64,000 bases of DNA, from contig CM068586.1 of NCBI GenBank assembly GCA_035048485.1, positions 35,094,563 through 35,158,562 on the forward strand. Reading direction: 5' to 3'. The DNA comes from Pteria penguin (lineage: Eukaryota; Mollusca; Bivalvia; Pterioida; Pteriidae). A program made the position numbers and the translations under genes. This document shows, one piece after another, positions 52,257 to 64,000 of the stretch (position 1 is its first letter; the number at the start of each line of letters is the position of its first letter). The notes beneath the pieces are model-generated. The model did not search any database. It saw nothing but the letters and a program-made list of their open reading frames with translations, and was not told the origin of the DNA.

Positions 52257-55200
52257 ATGCTGTATGTCACGTGTCTGTCCCTGGTCTTAGCTGCCACGGT
52301 AGTTCAATCACAGGATATAGGTAAAGTTTTATATTATATAGTCTTGTTTGCTTAAATATACAGATTCAAGTCACAGCAATGTAAAATTCTAACTTACATT
52401 ATTCAAAAATTCGCAAAGTGTGTAAATTTTACCTCGGGTCCTATAAAATTAATTAATTTGTCTTACCCAAATAAGTCTCAGTATCTAAAATCGTGTGATC
52501 TCAATAAATTTGTAGATATTTTTAATGAAATTAAGTTTTTATAAATAAACCATTTGCACTTACTTTAGTAAATTATTGTTATACTAGCAAAAACATGTAC
52601 TAACAGTAATTTGAGATTCACAGCCAACATTTAAATCAAATATTGCTGGACCACAGTTGCCTTTTACTTCTTACATGTGATCCAACCTTTGTCCTCCTAG
52701 TAGTCTGGAATTGTCGTGTTTTCATTATACTCTATATAATTTAACTTTTTATAGCGGTCTCCTTTCAGAGCATATAATGCTATGAACCTGGTTTGCCACT
52801 TATGTTATAGCGCCATAAATATAATGTCTAGCAAAGTGTGAAATATTAAAACGCTATAAAAACTTGCCACAATATTACCAATAATTTTTAAAAGGTCATA
52901 TGTTGAGAGAGAGAGAGAGAAAAAAACAATTTAAACAATACACATTTTAAGCGTATGATATATTGTTGTATATCTGGTTTATAATACATTGTTTTATTTC
53001 GGCACATATCACAAATGAGAACAATGCCTTTGCATGAACAGACAGTTTTACAGAAAAGGTAATGTGAGATGAGTAACAGTTTGAACACTCATAGAAGATA
53101 TTCCAACTGTATGAATATGATTCGTTGCGTATTCTGCAAATCTATATAAAAAGGAAAGTTAAAAACATTTCCCTGTAATGAAAAGATGAGATGAATTTTC
53201 ACCATTGAATATCTTAAGCAGAACTTACGTTTTTGAACTACAGGGCAATGTGTCAAAGAGGGTGTGATCTCCCTTTAATCGAACAAACAACAATAAATCT
53301 AAGAATAAAAATACAAAGAGATGACATAAGAATATTTCTAAACTACATACATAAGATGAAGATTGTAACATACATCAATACTGCTTCGTTATTTTACAGC
53401 TTTGGGATATTGCTATCCAGTAAGTATTATGTATATTGTTTTATTATTTTAAATCGAAATACTGTAGCAGGAGCTGTAATAACGAAATAAAAACCTTCCG
53501 CGGCAACAAAGTGTTAATAATTCATCTCAAGATACGTCACTGATCTAAGTATGATTCATGCATTTTGAGAAACTTGCTTTGTTAAATTCCTTATATTAGG
53601 CAGACAGACGGACGGACAGGCTAATTCCTACATTACCCCCAAACTTCGTTTAAGGGGGGTATAAAGAGAATTAGATTAACAGTAATTAACTTTTTATTTT
53701 TCTTTCCTTACTGAATATTATCTGTTAATGATCAATGCATGTAAATATTTACACTGATTTCTATTTGTTAATCTAAAAGCAATTTGTTAAAATTGAAACT
53801 AAAACAACTCGAAGAAAACAACAACAGTATAATTATTGGCTTATAAAATGTTATACATCAAAAAAAATTATAATTAATGTTACAAAATGAGTTTTTATGA
53901 TTGTTTTCAGTGATATATTGTTTCGAATAAACATGTATGACGTGATAATTAACTTAATGGGTTACACGTATATTAATGTTTTCGGTGTCTATAATATAGA
54001 TCTAAATGATAGCTTTATGTACAATGTGCATTTTCTATCAAAATATCTCTATACACTCAAAGGAATTATTGTATTATTTGTATTTAACAACAGAATCAGC
54101 CGCAAAGACCACAATGTAAAAGTGGACAATATTGTTTATTTGTAAGTCCTAGAAACGGATATGGAAGATGTGTGAGAAGTAAGCACTTATGAAGTATTTC
54201 AAATGATGTCTTTTCCTTTTCGAAGCATCGAACAGGTAGATCTTGTACCTTTAGCCCTGAAATTTATTTAAAACGTCGTATAATGATGTTTGCATTGGAA
54301 TATTTCTTTATATCTTATTATTTAATTTAAAGATATGCTTTGATTTATAAATATCTATGAATGTATGTCAATGAAAATCCATTCTAATCATCTTAATTAC
54401 AAAATTGATAAGAGATCTATATTGGAACTGTGTTCTTTGCCCTTTTGAAATATCATTGTTTTAAACAACAAAACCATATTTACTTTTCATCCTTTTTGGA
54501 GAATCTTGTGTCCAACCCCCCCCCCCCCCTTCCTAAATTTTCTACTAAATAGCAACTAATTACACAATTGAAATCAGACACTTGATAGTCTAAATGTTCT
54601 TATAATTCTGTTAGTCATTATTTGCAATGCAACTGTAGAATACATTACTTATCTTTACTAAATAGGAAATGACGTGTGCCAACTGGTGAGTAAACGTATA
54701 TTTCAAGTAATACGAAATGTAACAAAACGTCAAAGTACTCTTTACTATTAAGACGAACGATAACTACCAATCCTTTTCAAGAGATTTTTATATGGGCTTT
54801 GTTTCTTATTTTTATATAAATTTGGTGATTAGTATGCACTTTGTTACCAAGTATTTTTACAGCTTTGATCCATAGCATTACTAAAGAAACATATGTTGTT
54901 GAATTATCCATACTGTGCAAGAAATTAATAAAAATATATATGTTCACATGATCTATTTATGGGAATTGATTTAGAAATCGAAGCCGACTCTAATTTTCAG
55001 TTATTTGTGTCAAAGTAATCCGATCTACGCCCTTCATGAAAGTAAAAATACAACGAAGTACCAAGGGGTAAACCATATCTCATAGACCATGGAAGGAAAG
55101 GACAATAACGTAAAGTGTCATATTCAGAGAAATGAAAAAATATTTCATTAATAAAACAAGAATCAACCAAGAATACAGCTAAATGTTGTTTGCGCTCAAA

Positions 55201-58200
55201 GTGTATGGAGGAAGTACTGATCTATCGGTATTATATAGCATAAGTCAGTATTCTTTTGTGAAACTCATCCCTGATAATTTGTTTTCACAATTGTAATACG
55301 TCTTTATAAACATCATTAAAGAATTTTGGTGAGAATACCAACCATATGTTCATATTGCTCGAGTAATTCATTTTATCGTATAGACATATGTATTTTTATG
55401 TCTTAAATTTGAATATGAATGAATACATGATAATGATAACTATTATTATGTTGTATGTTACATTGTGTTTACTTATAAAGAAAACTCTTTCTAGTGGCAA
55501 GCCGGTACTCCATGCGATAATAGGAGAACTTGTGTACCCAATGGTTCTAAGATAGCCGTATGCCTACCAAGTAATTATAAAGTTACATCGTCATCATCAT
55601 CATCATTATCATCATCATCATCAACTATCGACTTCTTTTTTTTATTATCAGGCTATCATCTGTATTATTATCATTACTTTCTACAATTTTTACTTCGTTG
55701 ACTTGATATCGGAATACAGTTACATATAGGTGGCCAGTTGTTCGAAACTTAAACTACTGATTCAGCAAAACAGTGATTACAATTCGAGAGACTATCACTT
55801 TAATGTATAAGACTTCTGCATAAAAATCTAATTAACTTTACAAAGCTTGCTTCATATATTACAAATCAGTACACAGATTATGGCTTAAAGTCACTACTCA
55901 AAGATATTGTTACATGTAGAACTATTGGCCTCTGATAATTGAGATTTCTCTTAAAATCAAGCAACCACAGCTGACCAGGATGCTTTGTTTCTGGTACGCC
56001 TGTGGTGTATTGTTATGAAACTACAGATTTCAGTACCCAACAAAATCCAAACAGAATTGACTATATGGATAATAATAAATGAGTGTGGTGAGATGTAATT
56101 CATGTTGAAAACAAATCTGACCTTGGCAATACAATTATTTTAAATTCTTTATTCAATTTGTTTCAGATGAATTCGCATGCACATACGTAAGATATATTTA
56201 TCAATTTTAATTTTTCGGTAAAGTATCACAGTACAAAATATATATTCCGTTTTTTCTTTGTTCTAAGATAATAAAAAAACCCCGCATAACATATGTTGGT
56301 AACATATGTATATAAGTATAACAATACAATTTTTGATAGTAATATACATTTGTGATAAAATATTTGTTAAGCATTAATCAAATGAAACTTCGTATCGGAT
56401 GTAAAATATTCATTTACCTAATGGCAAAACTGATTGTTTTATGAATAAAAGAAGAAACGCCGTGGAAATGCATTTCAAATCGACAGATATCTTGCATTTA
56501 CTCTAATATATTCATCATTTTAACGTTTTGAACTCCTATTAGAGTGGTCAGTGTGAACAAGGACACCGTTGTTTAAAAACTGGGTGGCCTCAGGTTGGAG
56601 TATGTGTATCTGGTAAATAAACTTATTGCTTTTATTATAGATTATATATTTTTCTGTATTTTGTTTCAACCTGCAAAGGTAACATTATGATATAACAGCA
56701 ATATATACTGATCCATAACAATAATAAAATGCAAAATACGAAAGTAACTGGTGTCAGGTGCCTATGGCACAAACAAAGCACCACAGCGGACATTCACGGA
56801 CCCCTGAAATTAAGAGGTGATACCAGGTGCTCAGGAGGAGTGTCTCCTGAATTGCTAGTAACAGACGCCATGATATGAATGCCCTTACATACACCATAGT
56901 ATATATAATAGAATATGAACCAGCACTGTGTAGAAAGTGACATTGCCACATAACATCAAGGAAAATTGTAATTACCAATTGTTATTTACAGTCAATTGCA
57001 ATGTTCTTGTCAGTTAAAGAAGTATATAGTTTTACTGTCAATGTTTGGTTTAAGAACAGTTCTAAATAAATTGGAAGGCCCAGTAGTGTAATTCTCAAAA
57101 AGTCCGTAGATTCCTCTGGTTGGTTTCATCCACCAATATATGCACTGGTGAAAAAAGGCAGAGAGGAAGCTTTAAGACTTTTAGGGGGGAGGGGCAATCG
57201 TGCAGTTGTTTTTATGGTATCGTTAGAAATCGTTGATTTGAAGACTGGTATTTCAATTTGGGAATGACTAGGCAACGTGCTTCCTAAGGATAATAGGCTA
57301 AAAGACACCGATCCACATACCATGGGTATGGGTTAGTAATTAGTACAATACCATAAATCTATGTTTGACATGAAAGAAAAAAGAGGAGTTACTGGCTCAG
57401 TTATGTGGCAGAAGTCACCATAGAGCTATACAAAAGATGAACACTCAAAGAAAATTTCATTTATTTACAGCTAAAACATGTGTCTATGTGAGTATATATC
57501 TTACGTTTATTACAATTGATTTATATTATTTCAAATAAAGCAATCTACTTTGTTGTTTATACAAAGACATGTATTTATTTAAGAATTTTGCAGATGGCAA
57601 ATTCAGGGTATTCAGTTTTTATACCCCTCGCAAACAAAGTTTGGGGGGGGGGGGGGGTATATAGGAATCACCTTGTCTGTCCGTCTGTCCATCAACCTTT
57701 GTCCGGGGTATACCTTTTTTTATTCTTTATCATATGATGATCATACTTGGTACATTTGTTCCTTTGGAGATGCCGGTGTGTCATGACCCTGAACCAAGGT
57801 CGTGGGTCAAAGGTCAAGGTCACTATGCCCTATTTTGAATTTTGGTGCCGCAGGGGGTATTTGTCCCGTTAGGACAGTTCTAGATTTATTTATCATGAAG
57901 GGATAATTGCAATCACATACCGCTGATATCATGTAGTAACATTATGTATAATGTCAGTTATATTCGTGTTCTCGTCATAGCTCATAGTTATGACGAATTC
58001 TGTATTTTATGTACATAATACATATGAATAAAACAGGATAAAAACAATATCCTGTTGGGTAATGGAATCATACACTTATGAATTTAGTGTCATATGAGTC
58101 TGTTTAGGATTAACATTTAACAACCTTACCTATTTGACACCCTCACGTTAGCCATAATCCAGATGTGGGCCGCTTTTTTATCCCACAGATGGGTGAGTCT

Positions 58201-58509
58201 GTTAGTGGAATATAATGTCAAATGATCTTTTTTATATATGTGATACAGTAACAGCGTAATGTGTATGGCCTAGGCGTGTCAGTTGCTTTCTTATTTCAAA
58301 ATTTCACATTTCAATAACAAATTTTTATCGCACAACCCTGAAACCCTAGCCCTGATACCATGAAACGAATGTATATTTTTATTTTACAGATTGCGGATGC
58401 GCCTGACTCCTACGACTGTCCAAGAAACTACCGATGTTGTTACAGAAATGGTGTAGATGAAGGTGTGTGTATAAAGGGAAATCTCAAAGATATTATGGTT
58501 GGTTGTTGA
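52257..58509 (+). CDS. Gene D: secreted protein with four exon-pair cysteine modules
   Basis: Paralogue of gene C, in direct tandem about 15.3 kb downstream. Exons: 52,257-52,320; 53,400-53,419; 54,094-54,178; 54,666-54,685; 55,495-55,570; 56,167-56,186; 56,543-56,612; 57,471-57,487; 58,390-58,509 (163 residues). The signal peptide is identical to that of C at protein level, all 18 mature cysteines are kept and exon lengths are identical. The residues between cysteines in exons 3, 5 and 7 differ often (for example CVPNGSKIAVC against CAPVGSKLAIC), while exon 9 differs by one residue. Introns differ by insertions: intron 1 is about 510 bp shorter than in C, and intron 8 carries a bivalve-type repeat and a retroelement tail. 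No family is recognised. It is an extracellular disulfide-rich protein by inference from the signal peptide. Confidence 0.85.
55587..55625 (+). repeat. (ATC)n microsatellite beside the exon 5 donor of gene D
   Basis: Homologue of the tract at 41,610-41,655. Confidence 0.85.
57375..57436 (-). mobile_element. Retroelement 3' tail (short copy) in intron 7 of gene D
   Basis: Reverse complement of the same tail as 40,704-40,766. It is flanked by ATGAA direct repeats (57,370-57,374 and 57,437-57,441). Gene C has a single ATGAA with no insert at the matching point (about 43,377), so this is a clean target-site duplication. The polarity is opposite to the gene. Confidence 0.75.
57622..57889 (+). mobile_element. 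Bivalve-type interspersed repeat in intron 8 of gene D
   Basis: About 268 bp starting 'tacccctcgcaaacaaagt', with a G-run, 'ttgtctgtccgtctgtcc', 'gggtcaaaggtcaaggtcac' and ending 'cccgttaggacagttc'. Gene C lacks it: its intron reads continuously from 'tattcagttttt' to 'catgaaggg' (about 43,620-43,645). Confidence 0.75.
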
Positions 58510-58514
58510 ATAAA
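58509..58514 (+). terminator. Poly(A) signal overlapping the stop codon of gene D
   Basis: TGAATAAA, with a second AATAAA immediately after, as in gene C. Confidence 0.5.
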
Positions 58515-59184
58515 ATAAACTCTTCCAATCTAAATAGCCCTCTTCTTTGTTATCCAATGGTCTGTACAAACATTTCATTATACCGAAAAGTTCCCAGCCA
58601 AGTCCCAAGCTTCATATTTCTTGTTATTTCAATTTCTAAGTCAATGCTACACAATTGGCTTGTCTACCCTGAATATTGACATGTAGGATCATGTGACAGA
58701 CAAAATCATTGATTCGTTTATCCATTATGGCGAGATATTTAATTATACAAGCACAGGGAACTCGACACACAAACAAAAAGACTAAAAAGTTGTTTCATAA
58801 ACCGTAACGTCAAACGATATGAGCGTAAATTTATACCGTCTTTCACATCTCAAGCAGTAACGGGAACTAGTACTTGATTCTAAAGCCTATCCGACGATTA
58901 TTCTATCTGTATGCTGTCTCTCTCCTTTTTTATTATTCTACCTGAACATCGTGGAAGCAAATAGTGACTGTTCTTTCTGTAAATTTATAATCTTTTTGTC
59001 CGTCTGTCTGACCATATCCAAGAACGTTCATCAGAATTTGATCAAAACTACAAACAGTTTTGCAATAATTACCTTTAAATTTAGATTTATCTCAAATGGA
59101 GTCATCCATTCTTTTGATGTAGTTTGGGGGGCGTCAAACACTTTTACTGAAGTTTGATTTTCGTGTTTGTAGTTGCGTGTTCGT
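58515..59184. other. 3' flank of gene D, non-coding
   Basis: Matches 44,268-44,947. Homology stops at about 59,184 ('gtgttcg'), where unrelated sequence begins. The tandem array ends here. Confidence 0.65.
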
Positions 59185-59394
59185 CAGTCCATGTACTATA
59201 CAGCATGTTTGAGAAATATGATGACAATGGAATAATTTGTCAGTTAGTAGTCCCATAGACTTTGAAATCGGAAATACTGAAATACTGTCATGATATTCCA
59301 TCCGCAGCTCACCTGTGTTTTGACAAGATACTACACAAAATACAACAATGGTACCCTTATCTAATCTATATTCCTTAATTTGATGAAAACAGAA

Positions 59395-59596
59395 TTAAAA
59401 ACCTGCTACTGCTGCTGTCGGGAATTCCATGATCTTCTTTTGGATAGTACAATGTAACCCATACATTTTTAAATAAAAGCTTCGTTCCAGAACAATGTCC
59501 AGAACTGCAGTCCTCGTTAAATGCTGGAAATGTGACAAATCCTTTGCCAGTACGCGGGAAAGGAAGAACCATATGTAATCCAAGGAACATCACTAC
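59395..59596 (-). other. Possible coding fragment of unknown identity
   Basis: A minus-strand open frame of about 62-72 residues with protein-like composition (HMVLPFPRTGKGFVTFPAF, LLFKNVWVTLYYPKEDHGI). It lies in sequence that shows no repeat copy elsewhere in the window, directly next to the composite repeat at 59,597. I do not recognise the family. It could be an exon or a gene fragment caught at a rearrangement edge, or chance. Confidence 0.25.
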
Positions 59597-61550
59597 CTCA
59601 CTACTGGGTCCAAAAACCCCCGAGAATCCCGTTTTTCACTGCAAAACTCTGCAACACTCTGAAAAACACTGAAGTCTACCTGAAAAACTCTGACGGCCCT
59701 GATAAACACTGAAAAACTCTGAAGTCTACCCTGAAAAACACTGACGACCCTGAAAAACTCTGCAAAATTCTGACGCCACTGAAAAACCCTGAAAAACACT
59801 GACACCTACTGCGATGCCCTCCGGCCGTGCGATTGCGGCCTAGCGTACTTGTATACGGTCCCTTCTATAAGCCCTATGAGCATTAAGGTATATAAAATGT
59901 GATGAGTTTATCAGTGGTGAATTAGAAAAAAAAGAAGAGAAAATAAATAAAACATATCTCGCATTTTTGTACGATGTTTTGAAGTGAAATTATTTTAACG
60001 ATTCTCTAAGATTATTTTACTGATGCATTATTCCTGTTCTGACTTATGTTTGTAAATGATAACATGAATTATTAAACTAAAACAATTAACAAAAAAAAAA
60101 AAAAAGAAAGATACACAAAGAAACAAGAAAGAGGAGGGAGGGGGCAACCCAAACAAAAGAAACCCAGCAGAGGCATACTACAATACAAAGGCTTTTCTTA
60201 TCGAGATTTATATATACACTTATATTTCCAAATTAAAATGTATGTACATATATTCCTGGTATATATAACTGTTCCATAACCGTGTATGAAACAGATGAAG
60301 GAGAAAGTTAAAAAAAGCTCCAGAACTATAAATTAGTGAATAAATACACATGTAATAAATTACCGAATAATAAATGAATGAATGAATGAATAAATAGATA
60401 AATAAATAAATAAATGATATTTGAATGTGATCAGTACCTATAAAATTTATACTAAAAGCGAATTTAATACACCAGTACTGATAGCAAATCGACCACAAAA
60501 GAAATCGCTTGTCATTCATTTTAAATAACACAATGCATTCTATTCCAATTCTATTGCAACATATAGAGACTGCACCCATGTATTGTCATGTGACGACCTT
60601 TAGGTTTAACACCCCCCCCCCACCCCCCACACACACACCCCATTTTTTTCTCTACCAATTATTTTAACACAAAATTAATATATACTAATTTAACCTTTGT
60701 TCTTATTATAACAGCGTAATATAACAAAGTTCAGAGGTATAGAGACTGCACCCATGTATTGTCATGTGAAGAACTTTAGGTTTAACACCCCCCCCCCCCC
60801 ATACACACACACACACCCCATTTTTTTCTCTACCAATAATTTTCACACAAAATTAAGATGCACTAATTTAACCTTTGTTCTTATTATAACAGCGTAATAT
60901 AACAAAGTTCAGAGGACAATAACTTTCTTTAACAGAAAATTTTACTTGTTTACGCGTTGCTCTTTCATTCGAATGACATAAGTAAATTGTCCTGTAAAAT
61001 ATTTCAGTGATTAATATTCACTCGATATTCAATAATGTTGCTTGAAATAGCATCGAATAAGTTTCAATATATCATAGTAACAACGTATCTGCCTTTTGTT
61101 ATATCACTACCTGCTTAATCTACATGTAACTCTATACAAGAAAATGATATTTTATCTAACAGCAACCCCCCTTTAAATGGGAGACTGTGTCCTCCTCCCC
61201 CCCCCTTTTTTTTTTCTTTCAAACTTTCTAGATCCGCCTATGAACAGTATCTCCCTTGTTACGTATTGTAACAACGTATCCAGTAAGTGTCATGTATAGC
61301 AGTGGCGGATATAAGGGCGCTCGCCATGTTGTCTGGGACATAGTAGTCGTGCATAAAAAAATCCTTATCCTGTCACAACTAGCAACGTATTTGACCTTTA
61401 TTTTCAAAATGACATATAAATTCAAGTAAACAGTGTCATATTTAGAGCAGATATCTGGATCTGCCCCAACCACTGGATCCAAATCGTAAATTGTCGAGCA
61501 GAATGTTTAAATTGTAGTATATTTAAATTGAGGCCATGCACCCCCCCCCC

Positions 61551-61611
<61 letters not shown>

Positions 61612-61850
61612 TCTCCTATATTACGTATTTTAACAATGTATCCAGTAAGTGTCATGTATAGCAGTGGCGGATACAAGGGCGTTCGCCCTGTTGACTGGGG
61701 CATAGAAGTCTTACATAAAAAAACCCCTTGTCCTGTCAAAACTAGCAAAGTATTTGACCCTTATTTTCAAAATGACATATAAATTCAAGTAAACAGTGTC
61801 ATATTTAGAGCAGATACCTGGATCTGCCTCAACCACCGGTGTAGCGTGAA
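59597..61850 (+). repeat. Composite repeat element, copy 2
   Basis: Diverged direct copy of 18,168-20,881: 'cactactgggtcc' flank, ctgaaaaactctg minisatellite (59,630-59,805), GC-rich block, AT-rich part with (AAAT)n, then poly-C blocks. Extra internal duplications are a ~175-bp unit at 60,563-60,737 and 60,738-60,917, and a ~365-bp unit at 61,248-61,505 and 61,613-61,850. A (CT)n run at 61,554-61,607 separates the latter. Confidence 0.65.
61554..61607. repeat. (CT)n microsatellite
   Basis: Uninterrupted CT repeats of about 54 bp, preceded by a C-run. Confidence 0.9.
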
Positions 61851-61925
61851 ATCCGCCAGCCGCGTGAAATTTGCCAGTGCGCATGCGCAAGCATCATATC
61901 AACAACCCCCGTGAAATTTGACAGT
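61850..61925. promoter_or_regulatory. GTGAAAT-CCAG motif triplet around an NRF-1-like palindrome
   Basis: 'gtgaaatccgccag', 'gtgaaatttgccag' and 'gtgaaatttgacag' occur within 70 bp. Between the second and third lies TGCGCATGCGCA (61,878-61,889), a perfect match to the NRF-1 consensus. No convincing gene follows, so promoter function is speculative. Confidence 0.3.
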
Positions 61926-62825
61926 CAGGCTAGTAGTTGATATATTCCTTTAAATTACGTTAATTGTGAATCATTCACTGCTTATAGTGTAAAGCAATCT
62001 AATACTGATTAAATCTGAGCACTGTCAAAAACTGATCGATTATTAGAAATACTTTTTCTTAATGAAATGCACATGGATATCCTACTTTCACTTCAAACGA
62101 CGAGTCTGCTTAGATGATACAAACGCATACAAAACGTTAATTATCTACCGCTCGAGGTTTCATTCAAACTATTTGTACTCTCAAAATTGTTTAGGCACCT
62201 TTTTTGTCTCCTTCATGTATTGTGTTATTTATTACTCTCTATAGCAAAGATAACACGGGTAATGTCTAAGTATTGCATGTACTAATAAAGTCCTATCGCT
62301 AGTATTAGGCAAAATACAGTAAATCTACACGCTGGACTTCAATACCTGAGCAAATCTTCTCATTTTCTGATAAATAAATAAATACACAGCACTGCATGAA
62401 TCAGCTCATACAATGTATTTGTTCAGTTATCCAACTTTATAAATGCAGTTTGAATTTTATGTAGATCTATCTGGTATGTACATCCAATTGTTTAGAGAAA
62501 GGATTATGATTACAAAGTATTTGTTAATTAATTGTCAGGAGTCTTGAAATAGTTACGCACACTAACGATTATACGAAAAGAGAAAAGTCACAGATGAAGA
62601 TCGAGCATAAATTAAAGGAACTCAACTAAAATTTAATGTGACAGATGGAGATGTCTTGGCTACCATTTCTTTGGCAATGAAAGAAAAAACCACAATGACA
62701 TTTGTAGAGATACAGTTATGTTATATATATTGACACACAGCAGCAATTTAAGTTCCAGCCACATAAAGATGGTTCATCCATATATAAGACTAGTCCTGAT
62801 CGTTTTATCATTTTATTAGTTAAAC
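61926..62825. other. AT-rich sequence, nothing recognised
   Basis: No gene, RNA or repeat copy is seen. A 60-codon frame at 62,062-62,244 starts with ATG but has no recognisable features. Confidence 0.4.
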
Positions 62826-63960
62826 TGACCTGAAAGCTTAAGTGAGCTCTTTTGATCAAAATAGCATGGTTCTCCTCAGTATTTTCCCTATTGATTACTT
62901 TTAATGCACAGAAATGCTTATTTTAGCTAGAATATAGTAAAGGAATGCTTTTCTGAAAGAATTATGACAAAATTTTAATTTTTTGATTTTCCATGAATTT
63001 TTTAAGACTGCAAAAAATGTATAAGGGGGCAGGGTATTTTTTCACTTTTTCTCATCTTAAAAATGCAACATTCATCCAATTTACTTGTTTCATTGCTCAG
63101 ATATTTGGAATAGTCCATATAACAGATTTAAGGCTATGTATGGCCTTTTTAGCTCACCTGAGCTGAAGGCTCAAGTGAGCTATTGTGATCAATCGCCGTC
63201 CGTCGTTAGCTTTTTTACATTTACAATTTCTTCTCCAGAACCGCTGCACAGAATTTGATGAAACTTGGTATGCATGAACTATAGACCTTGAGCTGTCGTA
63301 TACCCCTGCCCCCTCCCCCTCCCACAGGGTGAATTTTTGAGGGTATATTTTTCTGAAGGCTTATAAAAAATGCTATAAAATGAGCCGTGTTTGCACTCTG
63401 GCCGTTGGGGCTTTACTGAGCTTTAGGAAAAAAACTTTAGATTTTTAACAAAAATCGCTGAAAATTGAAAATTTTGAATAAAATATTAACAATGCAGTAA
63501 ATTATGGAAAAAACATGTAATCTTATTGATTTTTATATGGCCTTTCCAGTAAAAACAGGTTTCAGTATCATATCATGCACGGAAAATGTGATTTTTGGGG
63601 TAAAAAGTGCCAATTTTGCAAAATTAATTGATTTTTTTCTTACTTTTACCCATTTCGTACATCCGTCTTTAGTGTAGGTCCAAATATTTGTTTTAATGGT
63701 TATGGAATGATAAAACAATGTCTAATCTATCTAATGATATACCATTTACCAAATCATGAATTATTGAAAAGGGATATCTAAAAAGATTTTCCATTAAAGT
63801 GATACCGGTTATGAAAATTGCTGAAAATTGGAAAATCTTTATAAATCCTTTATGCTTTATCATTTATGAGTTTTAAATGCATCATGTTATAGGAATTTCT
63901 ATACTTTGCAAATACACAATTTGAATGACACCAAATCCCCCCCCCCCCCCAAAAAAAAAA
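62826..63960. repeat. Bivalve-type interspersed repeat (GCTCACCTGAGC family) and low complexity
   Basis: At 63,151-63,192 'agctcacctgagctgaaggc' is followed by 'tcaagtgagctattgtgatc', a foldback start typical of repeats common in bivalve genomes; a relative is at 62,826-62,870. 'tttgatgaaacttggtatgc' fits the same family. The rest is AT-rich; a C-run and A-run follow from about 63,938. Confidence 0.6.
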
Positions 63961-64000
63961 ACCCCAAACAAACAAAAACATAAAAAGAGGAAAACTGTCT

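Noticed and set aside
61422..61782. Frames rich in E/R or S/L across 61,554-61,607
   Set aside because: They are translations of the (CT)n microsatellite and flanking repeat.

Overview
The window reads as nuclear DNA of a marine mollusc, most likely a bivalve. It is AT-rich, with long non-coding stretches, GT-AG introns, many microsatellites and minisatellites, and interspersed repeats of a style familiar from bivalve genomes: the GCTCACCTGAGC-type repeat near 63.15 kb, the CAAACAAAGTTTGGGGG / TGTCCGTCTGTCC block at 57.6 kb, and mariner and retroelement debris. The organism call is inference from repeat style; no housekeeping gene is present to confirm it.

The only convincing host genes are four copies of one small secreted, cysteine-rich protein gene that I cannot assign to a named family. 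Copies C (36,994-44,257, +) and D (52,257-58,509, +) are complete nine-exon genes encoding 163 residues: a signal peptide, then four repeated cysteine modules. Each module is split between a micro-exon (17-20 nt, one Cys) and a longer exon (three or more Cys). Introns alternate phase 1 / phase 0, so micro-exon + long-exon pairs are symmetric 1-1 modules. Copies A (8,450-13,670, -) and B (26,626-31,848, +) keep exons 2-9 with intact frames and splice sites but have lost the promoter and the signal-peptide exon. B has also lost two conserved cysteines (TGT to TGG).

Layout: 0-3.5 kb holds unrelated repeats, including a roughly 320-bp tandem array with ten TGACGTCA palindromes. From 3,676 to 36,348 the window is one large inverted duplication: a left arm (3,676-19,141), a 1,740-bp spacer, and a right arm (20,882-36,348). 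The arms carry genes A and B and are very similar, but differ by substitutions, microsatellite lengths and indels. The right arm runs into direct tandem units of about 15 kb carrying C and D. A composite of transposon debris (46.8-49.0 kb: mariner fragment plus LTR-retroelement protease fragment) separates the C and D units. The palindrome centre lies inside a repeat element whose second copy lies at 59.6-61.85 kb. From 61.9 kb to the end I see no gene, only a few motif-rich spots and a bivalve-type repeat.

Taken together this is an expanding and rearranging cluster of a modular secreted cysteine-rich peptide gene. Two members have apparently intact promoters (TATA box, initiator, TTACGTAA box) and two are orphaned 5'-truncated members in a palindrome. 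A defence, inhibitor or structural role is plausible but is not shown by the sequence.
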